Assembly (NCBI GenBank): GCA_017517035.1
Contig: JAFXAN010000165.1
Coordinates: forward strand, 1-48,594
Length of the DNA stretch: 48,594 nt
Source: Clostridia bacterium
Lineage (GTDB): Bacteria > Bacillota > Clostridia > Oscillospirales > CAG-272
Direction: 5' to 3'
Both the position numbers and the translations under genes were made by a program. The notes under the pieces were generated by a model. That model was not told the DNA's origin. It worked only from the letters and a program-made list of their open reading frames with translations, and searched no databases. Shown here one piece after another: positions 24,522 to 32,412 of this stretch (its first letter is position 1; every line of letters starts with the position of its first letter).

Positions 24522-25239
24522 TGCCGTCACCTCCCAAAAGGGCACCAAGCTCATTTGAGGCAAGATACTCCTCCTTTGTGCCGAAGAATTTTACCGATCT
24601 GTCAAGATGCAGAATTTTATTTGCGTATGTGAGAGACTGTGCAATATCGTGGGAAACCATTATCACAGTCATTCCGTCATTTTTGTTCAGCGAAGAAATG
24701 AGAGAATAAAGCTCCTTTGTGGATGTTGGGTCAAGTCCCGTCACAGGCTCGTCAAGAAGGAGGATTTTTTCTGCGGCACAAAGCGCTCTTGCAAGAATGA
24801 CCTTCTGCTTCTGACCGCCCGAAAGGTTTGCAAAGGAAGCCTCCGCAAGCTCCGCTATGCCCATTCTCTCCATGGCATAAGCGGCTCTTTTTTTATCCTG
24901 TGCCAAATAAAACAGGTGAGCTTTGCTGCGGCCAAGGCATCCCGAGAGCACGATCTCACGAACCTTTGCGGGGAAATCCCGCTTGAATGCGGTCTGCTGG
25001 GGGAGATATCCTATGCTTTTTCCCGAAAGGCCGTCGCCAAAAAGGATCTCTCCGCCGGACGGCTTCTTGAGAGATATGAGAGCCTTTATGAGTGTGCTTT
25101 TTCCCGATCCGTTTTCGCCCACAATGCAGAGATAATCCCCTGCCGACACCGAAAAGCTCACATTCGAGAGCACATTTTTTCCTTCATATGAGAGGGCAAG
25201 CCCTCTGCATTCTATCTGATACAGCGTTTTGTTTTTCAA
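24514..25239 (-). CDS. znuC: Zinc ABC transporter ATPase
   Basis: A 241-residue ABC ATPase. It has Walker A GENGSGKST, the Q-loop YLPQQTAF, signature LSGGQKQKVILARAL, Walker B ILLLDEPVTGLD and switch His in MVSHDI. The PxQxxFKRDFPxxVxEIVLSG stretch is typical of manganese/zinc transporters. The start is TTG with AGGA 7 bases upstream. Located between znuA (19-base gap) and znuB (overlap). Confidence 0.93.
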   Translation of the reverse strand: MKNKTLYQIECRGLALSYEGKNVLSNVSFSVSAGDYLCIVGENGSGKSTLIKALISLKKPSGGEILFGDGLSGKSIGYLPQQTAFKRDFPAKVREIVLSGCLGRSKAHLFYLAQDKKRAAYAMERMGIAELAEASFANLSGGQKQKVILARALCAAEKILLLDEPVTGLDPTSTKELYSLISSLNKNDGMTVIMVSHDIAQSLTYANKILHLDRSVKFFGTKEEYLASNELGALLGGDGIE

Positions 25240-25258
25240 AATTTTTTCCTATCTGAAT

Positions 25259-26182
25259 TTATTCGTATGCGCTCATAAGAGCATCAAGATTTTTTCTCAT
25301 AATTTCGATATATCCGTTGCCCGCATCAATATCTGCGCCCGATGCGGTATGGCAGGAATAGAGACGGGACACCGATGCGCCCACCTCGTCTGCGATGCTT
25401 TTCGCCATTTTTTCGTTTGAAAAATCCACCGAAAATACTGTTTTTGCACCGTTTTCTCTTGCAATTTCGATAACGGCTGCGATCTCCGCCACCGATGCCT
25501 CGGTATGAGCGGAGCATCCTCTGAAGGGAGAAGCGAACTCAAAACCGTAAGAGGAAGCAAGATACAAAAACGGGAATCTGTCACCGACTATGATCGGTCT
25601 TTTTCCGATCTTTTCCGCAAGTGCGGTAAAATCACGGTCAAGCACCTCGAGTGATGCAAGATATTTTTCCGAATTGCTTCTGTAAGCCTCCGCATTATCC
25701 GGATCTGTCTCGCAGAGCGTTGCCAGGAGAACCTTAACCATCGCCATTGCGTTTTTGGGAGATGTCCAGACATGCTCATCGTAGTCATGTCCGTCTCCGT
25801 GGTCATGATCACCGTCGCTTTCAAGAAGCGGAACTGTATCCATAAGTGCGATGACCTTTGTTTTTTCCTTTACGGTGCTTTTTATAATTTTATCTGCCCA
25901 TGCCTCACTCTCGCCGCCGACCCAAATAAAAATATCACATTCTGCCGCCGCTATCATGTCCGCAGGCGTGGGGTCATAGGAATGAGCCTCGCTTCCTGCG
26001 GGAATGAGCATTTTTACATTCGCTCCTGTTCCCTCGGTGAGCCTTTTTGCAAAATCATATTGCGGAAAAACCGTCGTTACGATGCTTATTCCGTCATTTT
26101 CATCTTCGCTCACATTCGTACAGCAGACAAGCGCAAAGGAGATGAAAAGGAGCAGAAAAGCTGCAGTTATTTTTTTTATCAT
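25259..26182 (-). CDS. znuA: Zinc-binding lipoprotein of ABC transporter
   Basis: A 307-residue cluster A-1 solute-binding lipoprotein. The signal peptide ends with lipobox LVCC. The metal ligands are expected at His in GSEAHSYDPTPAD, His in DYDEHVWTSPKNA, His in CSAHTEASVAE and Asp in VFSVDFSNEKMAKS. Between the first two lies the His/Asp-rich loop GDHDHGDGHDYDEH, typical of zinc rather than manganese binders. ATG 26182 is chosen because the signal peptide begins there; the longer frame overlaps zur. Delivers zinc to ZnuBC. Confidence 0.92.
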   Translation of the reverse strand: MIKKITAAFLLLFISFALVCCTNVSEDENDGISIVTTVFPQYDFAKRLTEGTGANVKMLIPAGSEAHSYDPTPADMIAAAECDIFIWVGGESEAWADKIIKSTVKEKTKVIALMDTVPLLESDGDHDHGDGHDYDEHVWTSPKNAMAMVKVLLATLCETDPDNAEAYRSNSEKYLASLEVLDRDFTALAEKIGKRPIIVGDRFPFLYLASSYGFEFASPFRGCSAHTEASVAEIAAVIEIARENGAKTVFSVDFSNEKMAKSIADEVGASVSRLYSCHTASGADIDAGNGYIEIMRKNLDALMSAYE

Positions 26183-26189
26183 ATTTATA

Positions 26190-26600
26190 TTATCCTTTCC
26201 TACAGCTTTCACATTGACCGTAAAGCATCGAAATTCCGCTGTCGATCTTGAATCCATGATGATCGAGAACATGGGAAAGCATTTCATGGCTTCTGTCGCA
26301 TTCAAGGTGGTATATCATGCCGCAGGATGTACACTTCATATGAAGATGATGCTCGCAGCCGCCTTTTCTCACAAGCTGATAAAGGGTGAAGGAATCTGTT
26401 CCGTCCCTGTATTTGCGCAGAACTCCGTCGCTTGTCAGATTTGAAAGCAGGCGATATACGGTGCTTTTTCCCGGTGCCTTCGAGAGAAGCGGTGATATTT
26501 CATCAAAAACGCCGTCTGCCGTAAACTGCCTGTCGGGATTCGAGGCAAAAAATGCCAGAATCGCTTCTCTTGCGGCGGTATTGTATCTTCCGTTTGCCAT
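26190..26600 (-). CDS. zur: Fur-family zinc regulator (Zur-like)
   Basis: A 136-residue repressor. The winged-helix domain (residues 1-75) contains TVYRLLSNLTSDGVL; the C-terminal dimer/metal domain has HHLHMKCTSCGMIYHLEC and CESC, giving the two CxxC of the structural zinc site. The regulated metal is inferred from the znuACB genes that follow 7 bases later. A perfect 7-3-7 palindrome overlaps the predicted start of transcription, indicating autoregulation. The start is ATG 26600 with GGAGG 13 bases upstream; an in-frame ATG at 26660 lies inside the promoter/operator and is excluded. Confidence 0.88.
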   Translation of the reverse strand: MANGRYNTAAREAILAFFASNPDRQFTADGVFDEISPLLSKAPGKSTVYRLLSNLTSDGVLRKYRDGTDSFTLYQLVRKGGCEHHLHMKCTSCGMIYHLECDRSHEMLSHVLDHHGFKIDSGISMLYGQCESCRKG

Positions 26601-26621
26601 TTTTGCTCTTGAACCTCCAAA

Positions 26622-26638
26622 ATGAGAATGGTTCTCAT
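26622..26638. promoter_or_regulatory. Zur/Fur-type operator
   Basis: ATGAGAA-TGG-TTCTCAT, a perfect inverted repeat, equivalent to the 7-1-7 Fur-family pattern TGAGAAT-G-GTTCTCA. It begins right after the -10 box of the zur-znu promoter, so binding would block initiation. Confidence 0.85.
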
Positions 26639-26667
26639 ATTGTACCATATCTTTTCCCATTTGTCAA
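26639..26667 (-). promoter_or_regulatory. Promoter of the zur-znuACB operon
   Basis: Minus strand TTGACA (plus 26662-26667), 17 bases, TACAAT (plus 26639-26644). Confidence 0.86.
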
Positions 26668-26685
26668 CAGTTTTTTAAATTACTC

Positions 26686-26714
26686 TTGACATTATGCGGG
26701 AAAACTGATAAAAT
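26686..26714 (+). promoter_or_regulatory. Promoter of the small lipoprotein
   Basis: TTGACA (26686-26691), 17 bases, TAAAAT (26709-26714), divergent from the zur promoter. Confidence 0.8.
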
Positions 26715-26749
26715 ATAATGTAGAAAATAAGTCGAAAGGCGGAATTTAT

Positions 26750-26917
26750 ATGAAAAATCTGATCACAAAAGCACTTCTTTTGATGCTTATTCTTGCTCTT
26801 CCCTTTGCATTCGCTTCCTGCGGAGATGACGAGGGAAAGGAAGGGGACACCGATACCGCTCCCATCACATATGAAACAGAGGATGAAGAAGGCTGGTCGC
26901 CTATCTGGAGACCTTGA
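26750..26917 (+). CDS. Small acidic lipoprotein (55 residues)
   Basis: A short gene with its own promoter, ribosome site (AAAGGCGG, 7 bases before the ATG) and terminator. The signal peptide of about 23 residues ends in lipobox FASC (Cys24). The mature part is only 31-32 residues, highly acidic in the middle (DDEGKEGDTDT) and ending with two Trp in GWSPIWRP. No family is recognisable. Being divergent from zur with the Zur operator about 50 bases from its -35, it might be part of the zinc response, for example as a surface metal buffer; that is speculation. Confidence 0.82.
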   Translation: MKNLITKALLLMLILALPFAFASCGDDEGKEGDTDTAPITYETEDEEGWSPIWRP

Positions 26918-26927
26918 TTCTAATGAA

Positions 26928-26966
26928 GGGCTGAGTTACAAGCTTGTAACTCAGCCCTAATTTTTT
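26928..26966 (+). terminator. Terminator of the small lipoprotein
   Basis: A perfect 14-bp stem GGGCTGAGTTACAA/TTGTAACTCAGCCC (26928-26957) followed by TAATTTTTT. Confidence 0.92.
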
Positions 26967-27003
26967 GAACAGTTAATTGTTGGTGAGATGCGTATAATTT
27001 TAT

Positions 27004-27108
27004 AAACAGTAATTTATCGAACTGTAGAAAAGGTAAATGAACGGTGATGAGGATGTTCGCTTGCCTTCTCCCCTCGGAGAGGGCTAAATGTTCGATAAAT
27101 CACTGTTT
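27004..27108 (+). mobile_element. Short MITE-like element with a different interior
   Basis: Ends AAACAGTAATTTATCGAAC (27004-27022) and its complement GTTCGATAAATCACTGTTT (27090-27108) differ by one base. They match the termini of the 170-bp elements, but the interior lacks the GTAGGGGACGGCGACC arms and instead holds a GCCTTCTCCCCTCGGAGAGGGCTAA-like partial hairpin, related to 15911-15937. Confidence 0.75.
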
Positions 27109-27118
27109 GTTGAAACAC

Positions 27119-27148
27119 AAAAGGACCGACAGGCATATCGGTCCTTTT
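27119..27148 (-). terminator. Terminator of the zinc-ribbon gene
   Basis: AAAAGGACCGA/TCGGTCCTTTT stem of 11 bp, 10 bases after the stop on the minus strand, followed there by TTTTGTGTTT. Confidence 0.85.
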
Positions 27149-27158
27149 AGATTCAAAA

Positions 27159-27806
27159 TTATTCAAGGTGCAGGCTATCTGTATTGAGAAAGGCATTTGC
27201 GGCAAGAAGGCTATCGGTGGGGATCATCTGCTCCGCTCCGCATTTCTTGCATCGCACGAGGATACCATAGTCAAGAACCTCCGCCTCGTATTCGCCTTCT
27301 CCCTCCTCGCACCTGCAATATATCTTTCCTTCCTCCTCAAGATCCTTTATCACAAACATAATAATATCATAGATCTGCGGATCGGGAAGTATGTCTGCCT
27401 CATCTGCGGCATGAATGGCGTCAAGTCCGCCCTCAATCCCGCTTTTTTCAAGCATATCAAGCAGCTCCAGCTCGGTTTTGGAAAGCTCTGCCTTGACTCT
27501 GTTCATATCCCCCATAAAGCATATATTCACATCCGAATAGGGGCATGGGAGAAGAAAGATGTCCTTACCGAAAAAGAGAGAGCTTGTGACGGTGAAATTA
27601 TGTGGCTTCGGGCAAAGCATACAGGGCACGCTGAGCCTGACCTTATTATCTTTGCCGAAAACGATGGACATTTCGCTCTTTCCGCATTCGCATTTCAGCT
27701 TTACCATGTCTGCGCCGATGGAAAAGGGGCTTACTGCGCTGAGAACTCCGCCACCGCAATGAGGGCAGCGGTATGCAACTGTTGTTTTCTTCGGTTCAAG
27801 TACCAT
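27159..27806 (-). CDS. Zinc-ribbon protein of unknown function
   Basis: A 215-residue cytosolic protein. An N-terminal ribbon CPHCGG...CECGK (residues 14-43) is followed by CMLCPKPH (62-69), then a helical acidic middle (100-160) and C-terminal CRCEEGEGE and CKKCG. Spacing of the CxxC pairs suggests at least one, probably two, bound zinc ions. I know no function; similar proteins occur in other Clostridia. Not part of an operon: a MITE-like element lies upstream and a terminator downstream. Confidence 0.8.
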   Translation of the reverse strand: MVLEPKKTTVAYRCPHCGGGVLSAVSPFSIGADMVKLKCECGKSEMSIVFGKDNKVRLSVPCMLCPKPHNFTVTSSLFFGKDIFLLPCPYSDVNICFMGDMNRVKAELSKTELELLDMLEKSGIEGGLDAIHAADEADILPDPQIYDIIMFVIKDLEEEGKIYCRCEEGEGEYEAEVLDYGILVRCKKCGAEQMIPTDSLLAANAFLNTDSLHLE

Positions 27807-27883
27807 TTTTTCTTAAAACCTCGCTGTTTTTTAACATTATATGGGGTGTTTGCCTCTTCTGCTACAAGCATTTTGTTTTTTGA

Positions 27884-28052
27884 TAAACAGTAATTTGTCG
27901 GTGCGATGAAAAAACGCAGCTCTGTAGGGGACGGCGACCTCGACGTCCCTTTTATCATTTTAAATCAACGGAATTTCCACATCTTTTAGGGACGTCGAGG
28001 TCGCCGTCCCCTACAAACAAACATCTCTGACAGTTCGATAAATTCCTGTTTA
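27884..28052 (-). mobile_element. MITE-like palindromic element, copy 2
   Basis: 169 bp in the opposite outer orientation to the other copies. Ends are TAAACAGTAATTTGTCG and CGATAAATTCCTGTTTA; arms of 26 bp at 27924-27949 and 27989-28014 are perfect complements. Lies in the spacer between the zinc-ribbon gene and the foldase terminator. Confidence 0.85.
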
Positions 28053-28073
28053 AAACAAAATACGGTAAAAATG

Positions 28074-28102
28074 AAGGGGCTTTGTTTAAAACTCAGCCCC
28101 TT
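28074..28102 (-). terminator. Terminator of the foldase gene
   Basis: AAGGGGCT/AGCCCCTT, 8-bp stem with a 13-base loop; TTCATTTTTAC follows on the minus strand. Confidence 0.65.
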
Positions 28103-28123
28103 TAATTTTAAAATTTTCTCTTA

Positions 28124-29647
28124 TCAGCCTTTGACAGACTTATAAGCGGACTCGTTTGCGGTAACGGGATATGCTTCCTTATATTCCTCGAAGATATCGC
28201 CTGTCTTTTCGCTGACGATAGTGCTGCGGGAGGTTGCAAGCCATGTTGCCTCGCCTGTGAAGAACATGATATGATAGCCATATTCGGTCTCAACTATGCC
28301 TGTGTCACCATATGCGCGTGCTTCGTCAAATACCCATGTCTCGAAAGGCTCAACCATCTGTCCCTCTGTGATATTATCATAGAATACGCCGCTGTCATCT
28401 GTATATTTATCTGCAAGTGCCTCGAAAGCATCCTTTGTCTGCTCTCCTGCAAGATACTCGGCATAGACCTCGTCAGCCTTTGCCTTTGCTTCTTCCTTTG
28501 TCTCGTAAGAATCAAATGCGATAAGTATATGACCTGTGCTCTTTGAGAGTGCGTCATTGGGATAAGGAGCCTTAACTACAAAGTAAACCTCAACTGTATA
28601 TGTTACCTCGGTTGCATCCTCAGAGGATTCTGTCTCCTCGCTGTCTGTTTCAACATCGCTATCGTCTGTGAACACCTTAACATCGCCTGCTGCTCTTACA
28701 TGAGCCTCATCTGCGATCTCGAAGAGCCAATCTGCTGCCTCTGCAAGAGAAACCTGGCTCTTTGAGAGTGTTGTATAAGCATTTTCAGCCTGTGTTTCAG
28801 GAGAAGCGGCAGCCTCATCATCGACTGCCTTTTCTGTCAGATAAGCAACAAGTGCAGCCTTGAATTCGTCCTCGCTTGCAGCAGCTCCCATTGCATCGAA
28901 CTTTGCAAGAAATTCAGCCTTCTTTGCTTCCTTTTCTTCGGAAGAAAGGTCAACATCTATCTTGAGTGTTTCTGTATACTTGATAACATCCGCAACTGCG
29001 AGTGTGTCGAGATTTTCCTTATAATATGCATTGATCTCTTCCTCGGTTACGGCATCCGTTGTTTCGTCATGGATCTGTGTTTCATACTTTGAGGAAAGGA
29101 GTGCAAGCTCGAAGAAATCGCGCATATCCTTTTCGTTTACGCCCTTACCGAAGAGCATTGCTGTATAAGCCTTCTTTGAATAGCCGTTTGCCTTTGCAGC
29201 CTCTTCGATGGCAGCAAGATTCTCGTCGATAGTCTTATAATCATCCTCATCCAGTGTTACGCCTGCAGCTCTTGCTGCCTCTGCATAAACAAGATACTGC
29301 TCAAGAGCAGTTCTTGCGGAGTCCTTCATATTATCGAACTGAAGATACTGAGCGATCTCCTGACCCCACTGATTTACCATGTTGTTATATGTGGACATTG
29401 CCGCATATTTCATCATTGTTCCGGTGACCTTATAGTTTTCTGTTTCGAGAACTGTCTTTGAACGGAGAATAACGCCGTTATCCGAAAGAACAGTAAGCAC
29501 GAGTGCTCCTACAAGGAAAACAATTACAAGCACTGATACGAGGGGAGTTACCCACTTCTTTTCGCTCTTCTTTACAGGCTTCTTAACCTGTGTATTTTCA
29601 TTTTTAACCAGAGCTCTTGTTTCTCTGGCTCTCTGACCTTTTCCCAT
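28124..29647 (-). CDS. Membrane-anchored SurA/PrsA-like peptidyl-prolyl isomerase
   Basis: A 507-residue extracytoplasmic foldase. The basic N-terminus leads into a transmembrane helix (about residues 33-55). A SurA-like helical chaperone region (75-215), a linker rich in Glu/Ser (around 335-350) and a C-terminal parvulin-type domain follow, with GHILIAFDSYETKEEAKAKADEVYAE, FEALADKYTDDSG and GDTGIVETEYGYHIMFF. PrsA-type proteins fold secreted proteins outside the membrane; here a membrane anchor replaces the lipid anchor. AAAGGATGG lies about 12 bases upstream. It is downstream of rnj on the same strand. Confidence 0.85.
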   Translation of the reverse strand: MGKGQRARETRALVKNENTQVKKPVKKSEKKWVTPLVSVLVIVFLVGALVLTVLSDNGVILRSKTVLETENYKVTGTMMKYAAMSTYNNMVNQWGQEIAQYLQFDNMKDSARTALEQYLVYAEAARAAGVTLDEDDYKTIDENLAAIEEAAKANGYSKKAYTAMLFGKGVNEKDMRDFFELALLSSKYETQIHDETTDAVTEEEINAYYKENLDTLAVADVIKYTETLKIDVDLSSEEKEAKKAEFLAKFDAMGAAASEDEFKAALVAYLTEKAVDDEAAASPETQAENAYTTLSKSQVSLAEAADWLFEIADEAHVRAAGDVKVFTDDSDVETDSEETESSEDATEVTYTVEVYFVVKAPYPNDALSKSTGHILIAFDSYETKEEAKAKADEVYAEYLAGEQTKDAFEALADKYTDDSGVFYDNITEGQMVEPFETWVFDEARAYGDTGIVETEYGYHIMFFTGEATWLATSRSTIVSEKTGDIFEEYKEAYPVTANESAYKSVKG

Positions 29648-29812
29648 TTTGAGAATACCATCCTTTATTTTTAGTTTTAGAATTTTTGGCGCAAGACGCC
29701 AAACTACAACATAATATTATAGCAACAAATTATGTTCTTTTTGTGAACACTCTTTGAACCATAACAAAACCTTTGCGTTTTTTTAGCTTTTTTCGGGTTT
29801 TTTTATTAAATT

Positions 29813-31489
29813 TTACACATTCATGATAACGGGAAGCACCATTGGCTTGCGTTTTGTTTTCTGATATATATATTTTGCAAGCTCATCCTTGACTCTTGTT
29901 TTGAGCTGCATACGGTCATAGACATCCGCATTATCGAGGCAGTCTATGATGGAATCCATTGCAATCGTCCTCAGCTCATCCATCAGCTCCTCGCTCTCTC
30001 TCACATAGACGAAGCCTCGGGAAACAACATCGGGGCCTGAGAGGAGCAATCTGTCCTCTGCATCAACGGAAGCGACCACAACGATAAGTCCGTCCTGGGA
30101 AAGATGTCTTCTGTCACGGAGGACGATGTTTCCAACATCACCAACTCCAAGTCCGTCAACAAGCACATTTCCTGCGGGAACGGTTCCTGCCCATCTTGCG
30201 CCCTTTCGGTCGATCTCAAGGATCTTTCCGATCTCGGATATGAAGATATTGCCCGGCTTTGTTCCCATTGTGAGGGCAATCTCACGGTTTGCATTCAGAT
30301 GACGGAACTCACCGTGGATAGGCATAAAATATTTCGGCTTTGTGAGTGCCTGCATCAGCTTCAGCTCCTCACGGCAGGCGTGTCCCGAAACATGAACCGC
30401 AAGAACCGCATCATGAAGAACGCTCACACCGTTTTTGGTAAGCTCGTTGATGATCCTGCCCACCAGCTTTTCGTTTCCGGGAATTGCGCTGGAGGAGAGA
30501 ATAACAAGGTCGCTTGCACCAAGCTTGACCTTATCGTGATCGGAAAATGCCATTCTGTAAAGAGCCGACATTGGCTCGCCCTGGCTTCCGGTTGTGATGA
30601 GAGTAAGCTCCTCGGGCTTATATCTCTTTATCTCTGAGATGTCGATGAGCACTCCCTCGGGAACGTGCATATATCCAAGCTCAACTGCGGCGCTCACGAT
30701 ATTGAGCATACTTCTTCCCGTTACGGCAACCTTTCTGCCATGGGCAGCACTGATATCTATTATCTGCTGAACTCTGTGTACATTTGAGGAGAATGTTGCA
30801 ATGACGATCCTCTTATCCTTATTTGAGGAGAAGATCTGTCCAAGTGACTTGCCGACCTCCTTCTCGGACGGGGTATAGCCCGGACGCTCGGCATTGGTGG
30901 ACTCGCAAAGGAGCATGAGAACTCCTTTTTTGCCAAGCTCGCCAAGTCTTGTTATATTCATGACCTCACCGTCGATGGGGGTAAGATCGAGCTTGAAATC
31001 TCCCGTGTGAATGATAGTTCCTATAGGAGTTGAAATTGCAAGGCAGCAGGCATCTGCGATAGAGTGGTTGGCATGGATAAATTCCACCTTCATCTCCCCT
31101 GCCTTTATAACATCTCCCGCCGAAGCACAGCGCAGATCGGGTTCGTTTTCGAGCTTGAACTCCTCAAGCTTGTTTTTGATGATTCCAAGGGTCAGCTTTG
31201 TGCCGTAGATGGGGGGATTTACTATTCTGAGCAGATAAGGTATTGCGCCGATGTGATCCTCATGTCCGTGGGTGAGGAAAACGCCCCTTATCCTGCTTGC
31301 ATTTTTTTCAAGATAAGACATATCGGGTATAACAAGGTCAACTCCCAGCATATCGTCATCCGGGAAGCCAAGACCGCAGTCGACCACGATCATGTCGTTT
31401 TCGTATTCTATAACCGTGATGTTCTTGCCGATTTCGTTAAGACCGCCAAGAGGTATGATACGGATCTTTCCGTTTGCTTTTTTTTGCAT
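29813..31489 (-). CDS. rnj: Ribonuclease J
   Basis: A 558-residue metallo-beta-lactamase/beta-CASP nuclease with 5' exonuclease and endonuclease activity in mRNA decay and rRNA maturation. The zinc motif is THGHEDHIGAIPY, with further ligands in HANHSIADACC and HTGDFKLD; beta-CASP motifs include TGSQGEPMSALYRMA and MPIHGEFRHL. The C-terminal dimerisation domain is complete. AAGGAAAAAAT precedes the ATG. A single J-type gene is seen here; a second paralogue could lie outside the window. Confidence 0.96.
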   Translation of the reverse strand: MQKKANGKIRIIPLGGLNEIGKNITVIEYENDMIVVDCGLGFPDDDMLGVDLVIPDMSYLEKNASRIRGVFLTHGHEDHIGAIPYLLRIVNPPIYGTKLTLGIIKNKLEEFKLENEPDLRCASAGDVIKAGEMKVEFIHANHSIADACCLAISTPIGTIIHTGDFKLDLTPIDGEVMNITRLGELGKKGVLMLLCESTNAERPGYTPSEKEVGKSLGQIFSSNKDKRIVIATFSSNVHRVQQIIDISAAHGRKVAVTGRSMLNIVSAAVELGYMHVPEGVLIDISEIKRYKPEELTLITTGSQGEPMSALYRMAFSDHDKVKLGASDLVILSSSAIPGNEKLVGRIINELTKNGVSVLHDAVLAVHVSGHACREELKLMQALTKPKYFMPIHGEFRHLNANREIALTMGTKPGNIFISEIGKILEIDRKGARWAGTVPAGNVLVDGLGVGDVGNIVLRDRRHLSQDGLIVVVASVDAEDRLLLSGPDVVSRGFVYVRESEELMDELRTIAMDSIIDCLDNADVYDRMQLKTRVKDELAKYIYQKTKRKPMVLPVIMNV

Positions 31490-31531
31490 ATTTTTTCCTT
31501 TCTTAAAATTATATTATGTAGTTGTTTTTAA

Positions 31532-31620
31532 TGATAAACACGAATTTATCGAACAGTCAAATAGTGGTGAGATCACCCTTTAACGTTCATAGATCCTTCA
31601 CTTCGTTCAGGATGACGAGT
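31532..31620 (+). repeat. Mixed repeat remnants (MITE left end and half of the 138-bp unit)
   Basis: AAACACGAATTTATCGAACAG near 31535 is a left end of the MITE family without arms. About 35 bases later, 31590-31620 (TAGATCCTTCACTTCGTTCAGG...) matches the second half of the tandem unit found at 39889-40271 and 42281-42873. No gene is visible in 31490-31958. Confidence 0.7.
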
Positions 31621-31717
31621 GTGGGGTTGATGTTTGTTTTTCTACATAAAACTCACAACAATTCTCCGTAGAAACACAGATAAACAACAATAAAAATCCT
31701 CTTTTTAAAGTTTTGGT

Positions 31718-31778
31718 CAAGCTTTTTTAAAAGCTTGTGGGAGCCGGCGACATCGCCGGTCGCTGTCCGCAGACAGCG
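31718..31778. repeat. Cluster of three small palindromes
   Basis: CAAGCTTTTTTAAAAGCTTG (31718-31737), CCGGCGACATCGCCGG (31744-31759) and CGCTGTCCGCAGACAGCG (31761-31778) stand in a row in the spacer after a minus-strand gene. They resemble dispersed clostridial palindromic repeats; no T-run follows on either strand. Confidence 0.6.
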
Positions 31779-31958
31779 AAACTCCTAAAATTGACGCAGA
31801 AAAACACGCTGATATAAAAACAGCGAAAAAACGCACCCTCAAAATCTGTCACACGCCCCGACAGACCTTTTGGGAGCAATTATTTTTTTGAAGTTTAAAC
31901 GGACACAGAGAGCAGAATGCTCCTAACAGATATATTATACCATATTTTCCCTCATTTG

Positions 31959-32246
31959 TCAAGATATGATCACTGCCAGCAAAACAGAACCGCCCCCAAG
32001 CAGTATGCCCGAGAGAAAAAAGAGCAGATAACGGGCAAGATAATAGCTTTTTCCGTGTGTTCCCTCCCCCATTCGGTTTTCTTCAATTATTCTGTTTGCC
32101 TCCAGCAGCATACTTTTTCTCTCTCTATCACCGTCGGCATAATGCTTTCTCTCGTCACTTTTTTTCAGCACAAAATATGCCTCGTCAAATATCTCGCTGC
32201 CCGTTCCCCTGAGAACTATCATCTGCTTTCTGCATCCCTTCAGCAT
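31959..32246 (-). CDS. Small conserved protein with C-terminal membrane anchor
   Basis: A 95-residue protein. The N-terminal soluble part (MLKGCRKQMIVLRGTGSEIF, then DEAYFVLK and a Glu/Arg-rich helix, SMLLEANRIIEENR) ends in one hydrophobic helix (about residues 70-94). I recall similar tail-anchored proteins in many Clostridia but no function. ATG 32246 is chosen because GGAGGAAGAGG stands directly before it; the 31 residues encoded upstream in frame are low-complexity and lack a ribosome site. No partner genes in the same unit. Confidence 0.75.
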   Translation of the reverse strand: MLKGCRKQMIVLRGTGSEIFDEAYFVLKKSDERKHYADGDRERKSMLLEANRIIEENRMGEGTHGKSYYLARYLLFFLSGILLGGGSVLLAVIIS

Positions 32247-32377
32247 CCTCTTCCTCCGTTTTTTCTTTTCCTTATTATTTGGCATCTCAAAACCGATATA
32301 TTCAGCCACCTGAGACAGTTTCGGGGAAAAAATGTGCATAATAATTTAGAAAATTTGCATAAAAATTAAAAAAACTC

Positions 32378-32406
32378 TTGACAAATTGATGCTTTCGTCT
32401 TATAAT
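32378..32406 (+). promoter_or_regulatory. Promoter of the T-box/ABC transporter unit
   Basis: Perfect TTGACA (32378-32383), 17 bases, TATAAT (32401-32406). The region 32247-32377 holds nothing else I can name. Confidence 0.88.
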
Positions 32407-32412
32407 GTATAA

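Noticed and set aside
32246..32339. Longer N-terminus of the tail-anchored protein starting at 32339
   Set aside because: The extra 31 residues are mainly Lys/Arg low complexity without a ribosome site, while GGAGGAAGAGG is directly before ATG 32246.
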